Assembly (NCBI RefSeq): GCF_007559335.1
Contig: NZ_VMBG01000001.1
Location: 124,001 to 188,000 of the forward strand
Direction: 5' to 3'
Length of the DNA: 64,000 nt
From: Rariglobus hedericola
GTDB taxonomy: Bacteria; Verrucomicrobiota; Verrucomicrobiia; Opitutales; Opitutaceae
Positions 35,967 through 44,875 of the stretch are shown one piece after another. How positions within the stretch are numbered: position 1 is the stretch's first letter; each line of letters opens with the position of its first letter. Under the pieces are notes generated by a model. The model was not told the origin of the DNA and searched no databases. It saw only the letters and a program-made list of their open reading frames with translations. The translations under genes and the position numbers were made by a program.

Positions 35967-36760
35967 CAGGAGTCCTTGGTTTGATAAGAGTCGTGCCAGC
36001 GGTGAAGGGCGGCCCAGCTGAGCCAAATGACAGCACCGGCGAACACGAAACCGAGCAGGCAGCTGATGATGGCGGTGGCGAAGAGCGCAGGGATTTGGAG
36101 CTGGGAACTGTAGATGATTGCGAGGAAACCGAGTCCGCCCTGACCGCCGCCGGAAGTGCCAGCGAACATGTCGCCGGAAATCGCTCCGATCGGCGCAAGC
36201 GCGGCGGCGATGCGCAAGCCCGTGAAAAAGTAAGGCAGCGCGGCGGGGATGCGCAGGAGAAACATTTGCTGGAGACCGGAGGCGCGACCCATGCGGAAAA
36301 GATCGATCAGGTTGCGGTCGGTGGAGACGAGACCTTGGGTGGCGTTAACGACCAGCGGGAAAAAGCTGATGAGGAACGTGATGATCACGACGCTCTTTAA
36401 TCCCGCGCCGACCCACAAAATCAGGATGGGCGCGAAGACGATGATGGGCGTGAGCTGAAGCGCCATGAGCCACGGATAAAGCCCGGCGCGAACGAGCGGA
36501 GATAGTGACAGCACAAGCGCGAGACCGGCACTGACAAGGACAGCCGATGCAAACCCGAGAGAGGCCCCGATGGCGGTATTTAACGTGGCGGACCAGAGCT
36601 GCGGCCATTTTTCGGAGAAGGCGCGGGCGACGGCACCGGGCGAAGGCAGCAGGAAGAGCTGATCGTCGGAAAGTATCCACAAACGCACGACATACCAGAT
36701 GGCGATCAACAAGAGGCCGGTCAGAACGGGCAGCGTGAAAGTGAGGATGCGGCGCTTCAT
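35966..36760 (-). CDS. ABC transporter permease (SsuC/ThiX-like)
   Basis: ATG 36760 gives 264 residues with about six membrane helices. The BPD_transp_1 signature is FRMGRASGLQQMFLLRIPAALPYFFTGLRIA (near residues 150-180). Relatives pair with NMT1/SsuA-type binding proteins. The start overlaps the ATPase stop by ATGA and its stop overlaps folP by one nt. The open frame extends to 37384 but the extra N-terminal part is antisense-like and Arg/His-rich, so it is excluded. Confidence 0.93.
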   Translation of the reverse strand: MKRRILTFTLPVLTGLLLIAIWYVVRLWILSDDQLFLLPSPGAVARAFSEKWPQLWSATLNTAIGASLGFASAVLVSAGLALVLSLSPLVRAGLYPWLMALQLTPIIVFAPILILWVGAGLKSVVIITFLISFFPLVVNATQGLVSTDRNLIDLFRMGRASGLQQMFLLRIPAALPYFFTGLRIAAALAPIGAISGDMFAGTSGGGQGGLGFLAIIYSSQLQIPALFATAIISCLLGFVFAGAVIWLSWAALHRWHDSYQTKDS

Positions 36761-37524
36761 GCGGAGACTTGGCGGAGCAAACGGGACACGTCGGCGACGC
36801 GTTGGTGAAACGCAGGGTGCTCGCGGGTGGCGGCATTGCGCGGGAATGGCAGATCGACAGGTAGATCGTGGGCGATACGACCGGTGGACAACACGAGGAT
36901 GCGAGTGGAGAGAAACACGGCTTCGGTCACGGAGTGCGTGACAAACAGCGCGGTCCACCGCTGGCGTTCGTGGAGGGAGAGCAGTTCCTCGTTGAGATGT
37001 TCTCGAGTGAGCTCGTCGAGGGCGCCGAACGGTTCGTCGAGGAGCAGCAGTGAAGGCTCGAGGGTGAGGGCGCGGGCGAGGGACACGCGCATTTTTTCGC
37101 CGCCGGAAAGCTGGCGCGGGTAGCGATCGGCGAGGTGGCCGATGCGGGCGAGCGAGAGGAGCTGCGTGGCGAGTTCGCGGCGACGGTCGGCTGGGACACC
37201 ACGGATTTTGAGGAGCAATTCGGCGTTGTGTTGAACGGTGAGCCAAGGAAGCAGCGTGGCGTCTTGAAAAATGAAAGCGCGTTCGGTGCCGGAGGTGGCG
37301 GCCGGTTGGTTTTCGATGAGCACGCGGCCCGCGGTCGGGGTGGTGAGACCGGCGATGAGGCGGAGCAAAGTGGATTTTCCGCAACCGCTGGGGCCGATGA
37401 GACTGATGAACTCTCCGCGGGCAATTTGGGTGGTGATACCGGAGAGAACGGGTGGGCGCGAGTTGTCACCGAAACGCTTGGTGACGGATTGGAGATCGAC
37501 GAAGGTGTCGGCGGTGAGGCTCAT
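36757..37524 (-). CDS. ABC transporter ATP-binding protein (SsuB/TauB-like)
   Basis: 255 residues. Walker A GPSGCGKST (43-51), Q-loop IFQDATLLPW, signature LSGGEKMRVSLARAL, Walker B LLLLDEPFGALD, H-loop VTHSVTEA. First gene of the coupled unit ATPase-permease-folP-folB-folK/pabB-pabC-binding protein. The 69 nt upstream are too short to hold a TPP riboswitch and show none of its conserved parts, which argues against simple thiamine control. Confidence 0.93.
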   Translation of the reverse strand: MSLTADTFVDLQSVTKRFGDNSRPPVLSGITTQIARGEFISLIGPSGCGKSTLLRLIAGLTTPTAGRVLIENQPAATSGTERAFIFQDATLLPWLTVQHNAELLLKIRGVPADRRRELATQLLSLARIGHLADRYPRQLSGGEKMRVSLARALTLEPSLLLLDEPFGALDELTREHLNEELLSLHERQRWTALFVTHSVTEAVFLSTRILVLSTGRIAHDLPVDLPFPRNAATREHPAFHQRVADVSRLLRQVSA

Positions 37525-37593
37525 GCGCGCAGAAGAATGATAATGAACGGCGCACGGGCGCGGGCAAGCGCGGGGGCGAAATGCGCGGCGATC

Positions 37594-38469
37594 TTACTTC
37601 AGGCGGGCGAGGGCTTCGGTGGCTTTGTCCAGGCTGGGTTCAAGGGCCAAGGCAGCCTGATATTCGCGGCGGGCGTCGGCGGGGCGGTTGTCTTTTTCGG
37701 CAATGAGGCCGAGGCGATAGCGGGCGCCGGCGTGGTCGGGCTCTTCGGGGCGTGCGGGTATTTCCAGGCAGCGGCGGAGAGCGGCTTCGCCTTTGGCAAT
37801 GTCGCGGCCGGTTTCGGAAACGATGCGGCCAATGGTGTAGAGCGCGAGGTAGGTGTCGGGGTGGTCTCGGAGGAAGGTTTCGCAGGCGGCGAGGGCTTCG
37901 TCGTAACGTTTTTCACTGCAGAGGACGTTGGCCCGGAGGACGGTGCCGCGAATCGGGTCCCGCTTGGTGATCTCGGCAATGTGGGCGTAGGCTTTTTCAA
38001 AACTGCCGCCCGCAAAACCGGGTGCGCGAGTGTAAAACTGAACGAGACCTTCGCGATAGGCGATGGTGTCCGGCGAGAGTTTGACGGCTTGTTCGAGGGC
38101 GTTGCGTCCGCGGCGGGCGAATCCGATGGCCCCAAACGTGGTGCCGAGTTCGGTGGCGCGGAGGAGACTCGCCGTGCCGTAATCGGCGACGATCAGGGCG
38201 TTGTCCGGGGCGAGTTCGGCGGCCTTGGCGAGCGTGGTGGCGGCGGCCTCGCGGTGCTGCAGCTTCAGGTCGCAACGGCCGAGATACCACAGGGCGCTGA
38301 CATTTTTCGGCTGCTTGGCGACGATGGCGGCAAACAGGTCGCGGGCTTCGGGAACGCGTTTGGCGTCGAAGAGGGCGATGGCCGAAGTGAGCGCCGGTGA
38401 ATCGGCGGCGAACGCGGCGAAAGACGGGAAAATAAGCGCGAGTAAAAAAGCGAGACGGAGACGGCTCAT
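37594..38469 (-). CDS. Exported TPR-repeat protein
   Basis: 291 residues. Signal peptide to about FAADS (22). At least five tetratricopeptide units follow, for example AIALFDAKRVPEARDLFAAIVAKQP and ARYRLGLIAEKDNRPADARREYQAAL. A periplasmic scaffold is likely. The ATG overlaps the MacB-type permease stop by 4 nt, so it belongs to the macA-ATPase-permease unit and may serve that export system. Confidence 0.85.
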   Translation of the reverse strand: MSRLRLAFLLALIFPSFAAFAADSPALTSAIALFDAKRVPEARDLFAAIVAKQPKNVSALWYLGRCDLKLQHREAAATTLAKAAELAPDNALIVADYGTASLLRATELGTTFGAIGFARRGRNALEQAVKLSPDTIAYREGLVQFYTRAPGFAGGSFEKAYAHIAEITKRDPIRGTVLRANVLCSEKRYDEALAACETFLRDHPDTYLALYTIGRIVSETGRDIAKGEAALRRCLEIPARPEEPDHAGARYRLGLIAEKDNRPADARREYQAALALEPSLDKATEALARLK

Positions 38470-39674
38470 TCGAAACGAAGGGCTTCGATAGGGTCGAGCT
38501 GGGCTGCCTTGTGCGCGGGATAAAAACCGAAGGCGATGCCGACGGCGCCGGAGAAAACAAACGCGACAATCACCGAGGAGGATGAAACGAGGACGGGCCA
38601 GTTGTTGAGATGGGATACAAGCTGGGATGAGCCGATGCCGAGCACGATGCCAAGGGTGCCGCCCATGAGACTGAGGACCATGGCTTCGATGAGGAATTGG
38701 AGGCGGATGTCGCGGTCGTGCGCACCGATGGCGAGACGGATGCCGATCTCGCGGGTGCGCTCGGTAACGGAGACGAGCATGATGTTCATGATGCCGATGC
38801 CGCCGACGATGAGAGACACGCCGGCGATGGCACCGAGCAACGCGGTCATGGTGCGCGAGGTGGCGGTGGCGGCTTCGGCGAGCTCGAGCTGGTTGCGCAC
38901 GGTGAAATCGGGATCGCGGCCCTGGCGACGCTGCTGGAGGAGATCGGTAATTTCCTGCTGGATACGCGGCATCTGGTCCTGCACGGCGGCCTGGATAAGG
39001 ATGGTGTTGAGGTTGGTGCGGCGGGAGACGCGGCGCATGGCGCTCGTGTAGGGGATGATCACGGCGTCGTCCTGGTCGGTGCCAAAATAATTGAAGCCCT
39101 TGGATTTCAGCGTGCCGATGACTTTGAACGGAATGTTGCGGATGCGGATGGTTTGTCCGATTGGATCGCTGCCGGGGAAAATCTGGTCGGCGATGGTCTG
39201 TCCGATGACGGCTATCTTGGCGGCGCTGCGCACCTCGGCCTCATTAAACATGACGCCGTCGGAGAGCGGCCAGTCGCGGATGCCGGGGAACTCGGGGGAT
39301 TCGCCGTAGACGGTGGTGTTCCAGTTGAGGCCGTTGGCGAGAACCTGCTGCCGATCGCGGACCTCGGCGCTGACGGCGACGACGCCGGTGATTTCGTTTT
39401 GGATGGCGAGGGCGTCTTCGGGGGTGAGGGAGCTGGCGGAGCCCCAGCCGCCGCGCGCGCCACCTGAGGTGAAATTACCAGGGAAGATGGTGATGACGTT
39501 TTGCCCGAGGCTGGCGATGGAAGCCTCGACTTGGGATTTGGCGCCGTTGCCGATACTGACCATGGCGATGACGGCGCCGACGCCGATGATCATGCCGAGC
39601 GCGGTGAGGACCGAACGCATCTTGTTACGACGAAGCGCGCGGAGGGCGATAATGGTGGTGGCAATGATGCGCAT
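38466..39674 (-). CDS. MacB-type ABC transporter permease
   Basis: 402 residues. Helix 1 near residues 22-42 (MRSVLTALGMIIGVGAVIAM), a periplasmic MacB core domain (about 45-265), then three helices (TALLGAIAGVSLIVGGIGIMNIM and the C-terminal pair) and the FtsX signature. Mechanotransmission-type exporters pump macrolides, peptides or lipoproteins. Five nt follow the ATPase gene. Confidence 0.92.
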   Translation of the reverse strand: MRIIATTIIALRALRRNKMRSVLTALGMIIGVGAVIAMVSIGNGAKSQVEASIASLGQNVITIFPGNFTSGGARGGWGSASSLTPEDALAIQNEITGVVAVSAEVRDRQQVLANGLNWNTTVYGESPEFPGIRDWPLSDGVMFNEAEVRSAAKIAVIGQTIADQIFPGSDPIGQTIRIRNIPFKVIGTLKSKGFNYFGTDQDDAVIIPYTSAMRRVSRRTNLNTILIQAAVQDQMPRIQQEITDLLQQRRQGRDPDFTVRNQLELAEAATATSRTMTALLGAIAGVSLIVGGIGIMNIMLVSVTERTREIGIRLAIGAHDRDIRLQFLIEAMVLSLMGGTLGIVLGIGSSQLVSHLNNWPVLVSSSSVIVAFVFSGAVGIAFGFYPAHKAAQLDPIEALRFE

Positions 39675-39679
39675 CGGGA

Positions 39680-40450
<771 letters not shown>

Positions 40451-40467
40451 GGCGCGGGTGATAACGA

Positions 40468-41811
40468 TTAACGACGGGCGCCGCCGAAGGGATTGGCCGC
40501 GGCGTTGCCGGCGGGAGCGCTGGCTTGGTAGGCACTGGTGATGATCGCGTCGCCCTCGTCCACGCCGCTGATGATCTCGGTCGCGCTGCCATCGGTGATG
40601 CCGACCTTGATGGTAATGGGGATGACCTTGGGAGCGGCGGGAGTGCCGCCGAGCTTGTAAACGGTGCGCTCGGTGATGCCGCCGGATTCGTCCGCGCTGG
40701 CGCGCAGGAGACGGGCGGGCAGCTCGATGTTCCGCTCCTTGGCGAGCTGGATGAGACGGGCGCGAACCTCGGGGGCGATGCGGCGGGAATTGGACGGTGC
40801 GCCGGCTTCGGTCATGAGCTGCTGGATCTGTTCGCGGGTGGCGGGTTTGGGCGCGCTGGCGGACGTCGCGGTGGCGGGCAGGAGGTTTTCAGGGATGCGG
40901 ACGCGGAGCGCGCTGTTGGCGACTCGGAGAACATCCTCCTTGCGGGCAACGATGATGGAGACGTTGGCAGTCATGCCCGGCTTGAGCTTCAAGTCGTCGT
41001 TGTTGACGTCGATGATGGTGACGTAGGTGACGACGTTCTGGACGATCACGGGGGAGTTGCGGATCTGGGAAACCTTGCCGCGAAATTGACGGTTGGGGTA
41101 GGCGTCGACGGAGAAGTTTACATGCTGGTCGATGGCAACGGAACCGATGTCGCCCTCGGCGACGTCGGCCTCGATCTGCATCTTGGTGAGGTCGGCGGCG
41201 ATCCCGAAAAGCTTGGGGGCGTTGAGGCTGGCGGCGACGGTTTTTCCGACCTCGGCGAGACGGTCCATGATGATGCCGTCGATGGGCGCCAGAATACGGC
41301 AACGGGCAAGGTCGACCTCGGCGGTTTGCACGGAGGCTTTCTGAATCTGCATCTGCGCCTCGGCCTGGGTGAGCAAAGCCTCGGCCTGGTCGAGCTCCTG
41401 CTGCGAGACGAGTTGTTGGGAGCGCAGGGCGCGGGTGCGCTCGGTGTTGAGTTTGACGAGATTGTGATTCGCGCTGGTGTTGGCGAGCTGGGCTTTGGCC
41501 GAGTTGAGACGGACCTCGTAGGTGGCGGGATCGATGCGCGCGAGCAGGTCGCCTTGTTTCACTACGGAATTGAAATCAACGAGGACCTCTTGGATGAGGC
41601 CGGAAATCTGCGAACTGATTTCGACGGTTGTGACCGGTTGCAAGTCGCCGGTGGCGGTGACGGACTGGACGATGTCGTTGCGGCTGATGGTCGCGGTGAC
41701 GAACTCGGCGGTCGGAGCGGCCTTGCGGGTGAAATAATAATAAGCACCGCCGGCGAGGGCGGCGACCACGAGAATGATCAGCCAGAGTTTGGAGGAACGA
41801 GGGTTCGCCAT
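40468..41811 (-). CDS. macA: MacA-like membrane fusion protein
   Basis: ATG 41811 gives 447 residues: an N-terminal membrane anchor (KLWLIILVVAALAGGAYYYF), a lipoyl/hairpin domain (SSQISGLIQEVLVDFNSVVKQGDLLARID ... RILAPIDGIIMDR), a beta barrel and a membrane-proximal domain. An added helical segment (about 325-375, ATREQIQQLMTEAG through LIQLAKERNIELPARLL) interrupts the usual layout. It opens the minus-strand macA-ATPase-permease-TPR unit. No outer-membrane TolC gene is near. Confidence 0.9.
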   Translation of the reverse strand: MANPRSSKLWLIILVVAALAGGAYYYFTRKAAPTAEFVTATISRNDIVQSVTATGDLQPVTTVEISSQISGLIQEVLVDFNSVVKQGDLLARIDPATYEVRLNSAKAQLANTSANHNLVKLNTERTRALRSQQLVSQQELDQAEALLTQAEAQMQIQKASVQTAEVDLARCRILAPIDGIIMDRLAEVGKTVAASLNAPKLFGIAADLTKMQIEADVAEGDIGSVAIDQHVNFSVDAYPNRQFRGKVSQIRNSPVIVQNVVTYVTIIDVNNDDLKLKPGMTANVSIIVARKEDVLRVANSALRVRIPENLLPATATSASAPKPATREQIQQLMTEAGAPSNSRRIAPEVRARLIQLAKERNIELPARLLRASADESGGITERTVYKLGGTPAAPKVIPITIKVGITDGSATEIISGVDEGDAIITSAYQASAPAGNAAANPFGGARR

Positions 41812-41975
41812 GATGGGAAAGTGGGTCGAGGGATCGGGCGGCGGGCGCGGAAAACGAGAGGGGAAAAGGGAAATTAATTCCTCCTCAAAGCAAATCACGC
41901 AACGCCGGAATCTGACAGACGCCAGCGGGCAGGTGAATGTTTCGTCACCGTCGCAGAAACCTGACGCGGGGACGG

Positions 41976-42467
41976 CTAGGCGGCCGGAGGGCGGGGGAAG
42001 GCCGTGGCAAGGGCGGCGGCGACGTTGGCGGGAACGAAGTGGGCGATGTCGCCGCCGTAGCGGGCGACCTGTTTCACGAGCGATGAACTGGTGTAGCTGA
42101 ATTGCTCGTGCGGCATGACGAACAACGTTTCGATACGCGGTTGCAGGTGGCGGTTCATCAAGGCCATGTTGAACTCGAATTCGAAGTCCGAGAGGGCGCG
42201 CAAACCGCGGATGATGGCATCGGCTTTTTGGGCGACGGCAAATTCCACGAGGAGACCGTCAAAAATCACCGCGGTGACGTGAGGGTATTTGGCGAGGTTG
42301 GCTTTGACGAGATCGAGGCGTTGCTCGGCGGAAAATACGGGGCCCTTGCCGGGATTGCGGGCGATGGCGACGGTGATGCGATCGAAAAGTTTTGCCGCAC
42401 GGTCGAGGACATCGAGGTGACCGTTGGTGAGAGGATCGAACGTGCCGGGATAAATGCAGTGACGCAT
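41976..42467 (-). CDS. coaD: Phosphopantetheine adenylyltransferase
   Basis: Penultimate step of coenzyme A synthesis. ATG 42467 gives 163 residues, the usual size, starting MRHCIYPGTFDPLTNGHLDV with the (T/H)xGH-type nucleotidyl motif; ATGs at 42479 and 42482 are possible starts. Also seen are IIRGLRALSDFEFEFNMALMNRHL and FTYTSSS-like QFSYTSSSLVKQVA. Divergent from pgsA. Confidence 0.96.
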   Translation of the reverse strand: MRHCIYPGTFDPLTNGHLDVLDRAAKLFDRITVAIARNPGKGPVFSAEQRLDLVKANLAKYPHVTAVIFDGLLVEFAVAQKADAIIRGLRALSDFEFEFNMALMNRHLQPRIETLFVMPHEQFSYTSSSLVKQVARYGGDIAHFVPANVAAALATAFPRPPAA

Positions 42468-42588
42468 AAGCAACGACATCATCCTGTCGTGCGGTCGCGG
42501 TGCGAGAACCAAATCGTTGCGTTTCCGGGGTTGCCTTTGACCGAGGCGGTCACTGTCGTTCGGCCCAAAGCCCGACCTTTCCAAGACC

Positions 42589-43179
42589 ATGAACCTGCCC
42601 AACCTGATCACTCTTTCGCGCATCCCGCTGATGTTCGTCGTGGTGTGGTTGATGTATCAGCAGTGGACGGGCGCGGCGACGCTGGCGTTCTGGTTGTTCA
42701 TCGCGGCGGCGATCGGCGACTGGCTGGACGGTTACTTGGCGCGCAAGATGGGTCTGATCTCCCTCTTCGGGAAATTCATGGACGCGCTGACGGACAAGAT
42801 TTTTGTCGTTGGTATCATGATTGCTTTCGTAGAGCAGAATATCATCCCGGTTTATTTCGTGCTGATCGTGCTGTGCCGGGAATTTTTGATTTCTGGCATG
42901 CGCATGATGGCGGCGGCCAAAGGCGTGGTCGTGGCCGCGGAGCGCGGTGGGAAAACCAAGACGCTGACGCAGCTGATCGCGGTGGGTTTCCTGCTCTTCG
43001 TGCCGATGCTGCAAGGTGACATGGCGGGCTGGTTGAGATTCGATTTCTCGGATTATTCCAACGTGATTCATCACATCGGACTCTGGCTGTTCATCCTTGG
43101 CGTGTATTTCACGGTGAAGTCGGGCTGGGATTATCTGGTGAAGTATCGCGCGGTGCTGTTCGACGAAGACAAGAAATGA
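42589..43179 (+). CDS. pgsA: CDP-diacylglycerol-glycerol-3-phosphate 3-phosphatidyltransferase
   Basis: Integral membrane enzyme making phosphatidylglycerol phosphate. 196 residues with about five helices. The CDP-alcohol phosphotransferase motif is complete: DWLDGYLARKMGLISLFGKF then MDALTDK. The start MNLPNLITLSRIP is typical. Overlaps pgpA by ATGA, so both steps to phosphatidylglycerol are coupled. Confidence 0.95.
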   Translation: MNLPNLITLSRIPLMFVVVWLMYQQWTGAATLAFWLFIAAAIGDWLDGYLARKMGLISLFGKFMDALTDKIFVVGIMIAFVEQNIIPVYFVLIVLCREFLISGMRMMAAAKGVVVAAERGGKTKTLTQLIAVGFLLFVPMLQGDMAGWLRFDFSDYSNVIHHIGLWLFILGVYFTVKSGWDYLVKYRAVLFDEDKK

Positions 43180-43703
43180 GCACGCTGAAACAGCCGGTGT
43201 GGCCGCGGTTCCTGCCGACGGCGTGGGTGGTTTCCTGTGCGACGCTCGGACCGATCGGACGGATTCGTCACGCGCCCGGCACGTGGGGCTCGGTCGCGGG
43301 TCTGTTGTATTTCACGACGCTGTTTGCCGGACGTATCGGTGACGTGGGCGTGATTCTTTTTAGTATCGTGGGATTCTATTTCTCGGTGGCGATATGCGGA
43401 GAGGCGGAGTTTCGCCTCGGTGAACGCGATCCGGGTAAAATCATTTTGGACGAATTTGTCGCCATGCCATTGTGCTTCATCGGTTGGTCGCGATTCGAGC
43501 ACGTGGTGCCGAACTGGGCGGTCTTTCTGACGGGCTTCGCACTTTTCCGACTCTACGATATCACCAAGCCGTTTGGGATTAAAAAACTTCAATACCTGCC
43601 GGGCGGCTGGGGCGTGACGGTCGATGACACGGTGGCGGCGCTGGCGGTGTGCGTGACGATGCACGCGGCGCACTTTGGCTGGGTGATGTGGCTGGCGCGC
43701 TGA
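43176..43703 (+). CDS. pgpA: Phosphatidylglycerophosphatase A
   Basis: Dephosphorylates phosphatidylglycerol phosphate. 175 residues. Family segments: RHAPGTWGSVAGL near residue 31, DPGKIILDEFVAMPL, FRLYDITKPFGIKKLQ and GGWGVTVDDTVAAL. Three to four membrane segments. Second gene of pgsA-pgpA, convergent with the NusG-like gene (12-nt gap). Confidence 0.94.
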   Translation: MSTLKQPVWPRFLPTAWVVSCATLGPIGRIRHAPGTWGSVAGLLYFTTLFAGRIGDVGVILFSIVGFYFSVAICGEAEFRLGERDPGKIILDEFVAMPLCFIGWSRFEHVVPNWAVFLTGFALFRLYDITKPFGIKKLQYLPGGWGVTVDDTVAALAVCVTMHAAHFGWVMWLAR

Positions 43704-43715
43704 ACCAACCGCTGC

Positions 43716-44222
43716 TCAGGGCAACGGCTCAATGTTCTCCAGTGATATGCGCACATGGAGGCCCTGCTGGAGCACGTCGACGGCCACGATGATGCCTTGC
43801 GGATCGGCGGGGTCGTCGACCACGCCCTCGAGTCCCCAGAGCGGTCCGGCGGTGACGCGCACGCGGGTGCCGCGTTTGATCAACGGACGCAGGCTGAGAT
43901 CGAGTCCCGACGCGACGATTGTGCGCACGGCTTCCATCTGGCGCATAAAAAGTCCCTCGTCGCCCACGGGAATCACGCGGGCAAGCAAGTCCTGCTGATA
44001 AATGCGCGCCTTGTTCTCGAGGACGATTTTCGCGAACACGTAGCCGGCGAACAACGGCTTGGTGAAACGCTTCGTCTGGGTGCCGTAACGCTTCACGCTC
44101 TCGATGAGCGGCAGGTAGTGATCAACGCCCTCGGCGGTGAGCAGGGCGGAGAGTTTTTTTTCGCAACGCGGTTTTGTGTGACACACGAACCAGTGCGCTT
44201 CGCCGGGAGCGGGGGTGTTCAC
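43716..44222 (-). CDS. NusG-family transcription antitermination protein (specialised paralogue?)
   Basis: 168 residues: an NGN domain ([28 protein letters not shown] ... [14 protein letters not shown]) and a KOW domain ([22 protein letters not shown]). NusG proteins bind RNA polymerase. Housekeeping nusG normally sits with secE and rplK, which are absent, so an RfaH/UpxY/LoaP-like paralogue is the better guess. The ATG overlaps aroQ by 4 nt. No ops-like element was identified. Confidence 0.85.
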   Translation of the reverse strand: MNTPAPGEAHWFVCHTKPRCEKKLSALLTAEGVDHYLPLIESVKRYGTQTKRFTKPLFAGYVFAKIVLENKARIYQQDLLARVIPVGDEGLFMRQMEAVRTIVASGLDLSLRPLIKRGTRVRVTAGPLWGLEGVVDDPADPQGIIVAVDVLQQGLHVRISLENIEPLP

Positions 44223-44647
44223 CGCTTCAGCAAGAAACGCACGGCGGCAAAGTAACCCTCGAGCCCGAGCCCGCTGATGACGGCGAGGGAGACGGGTGCG
44301 GTCAGTGACGTGTGGCGGAATTCCTCGCGCTTGTAGATGTTGGAAATGTGGACTTCGACGGTCGGCAGGTGGGCGCCGGCGAGCGCGTCGCGCAACGCCA
44401 CGCTGGTGTGGGTGAGCGCGGCGCCGTTGATCACGATGCCATCGAACTTCGCGTCGGCGAGGGCGGCGATTTTGTCGATGAGCGCGCCTTCGTGATTGGA
44501 CTGGAAGAAATCGAGCGACGTCGTGGCGGCGAACTCCGCGCGCAGCGAAGCCTCGAGGTCGGCAAGTGTCGTGTGCCCGTAGATTTCGGGTTCACGTTTG
44601 CCGAGGCGGTCGAGGTTCGGGCCGTTGAGGATGGCGATTTTCTTCAT
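44219..44647 (-). CDS. aroQ: 3-dehydroquinate dehydratase, type II
   Basis: Third step of the shikimate pathway. 142 residues: [19 protein letters not shown], the Tyr/Arg active-site loop, [50 protein letters not shown] normal size for the dodecameric enzyme. Directly upstream lies the MITE-like element at 44665-44842. Confidence 0.97.
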   Translation of the reverse strand: MKKIAILNGPNLDRLGKREPEIYGHTTLADLEASLRAEFAATTSLDFFQSNHEGALIDKIAALADAKFDGIVINGAALTHTSVALRDALAGAHLPTVEVHISNIYKREEFRHTSLTAPVSLAVISGLGLEGYFAAVRFLLKR

Positions 44648-44664
44648 GGAGCGTGCAAAGACTT

Positions 44665-44842
44665 AGGGTGTGTCTGGGAAATAAATCAACCCATCGCTGA
44701 CGCTCTGCGAGCGAAGAAGAAAGGGCACTGGGCCGGCGTTGCCCTCGGCGGCATGGCCCGCTGGGCCACCTCCGCCTCGGTCGCCTTGGCCGAGCACCCT
44801 TTCTCCTTCGCGCTGGGCCGTTTTATTTCCCAGGCACACCCT
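44665..44842. mobile_element. 178-bp MITE-like element with 21-bp terminal inverted repeats
   Basis: Left end AGGGTGTGTCTGGGAAATAA plus A (44665-44685) and right end TTTATTTCCCAGGCACACCC plus T (44822-44842) pair at 20 of 21 positions. Subterminal parts also pair (AGCGAAGAAGAAAGGG with CCCTTTCTCCTTCGCGCT), so the whole element folds as an imperfect hairpin. No transposase and no convincing target-site duplication are seen. It fills the gap between the polyketide synthase gene and aroQ and may terminate or buffer transcription. Confidence 0.75.
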
Positions 44843-44875
44843 CCAAGAAAACTCGGGGTCGCGTCACGTTTTCTT

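Noticed and set aside
36761-37384. N-terminal extension of the ABC permease frame
   Set aside because: The stretch is Arg/His/Pro rich, lies inside the ATPase gene and precedes a normal permease N-terminus at ATG 36760.
37525-37593. Possible TPP riboswitch before the NMT1-type ABC unit
   Set aside because: Only 69 nt separate the genes and none of the conserved TPP riboswitch elements is visible.
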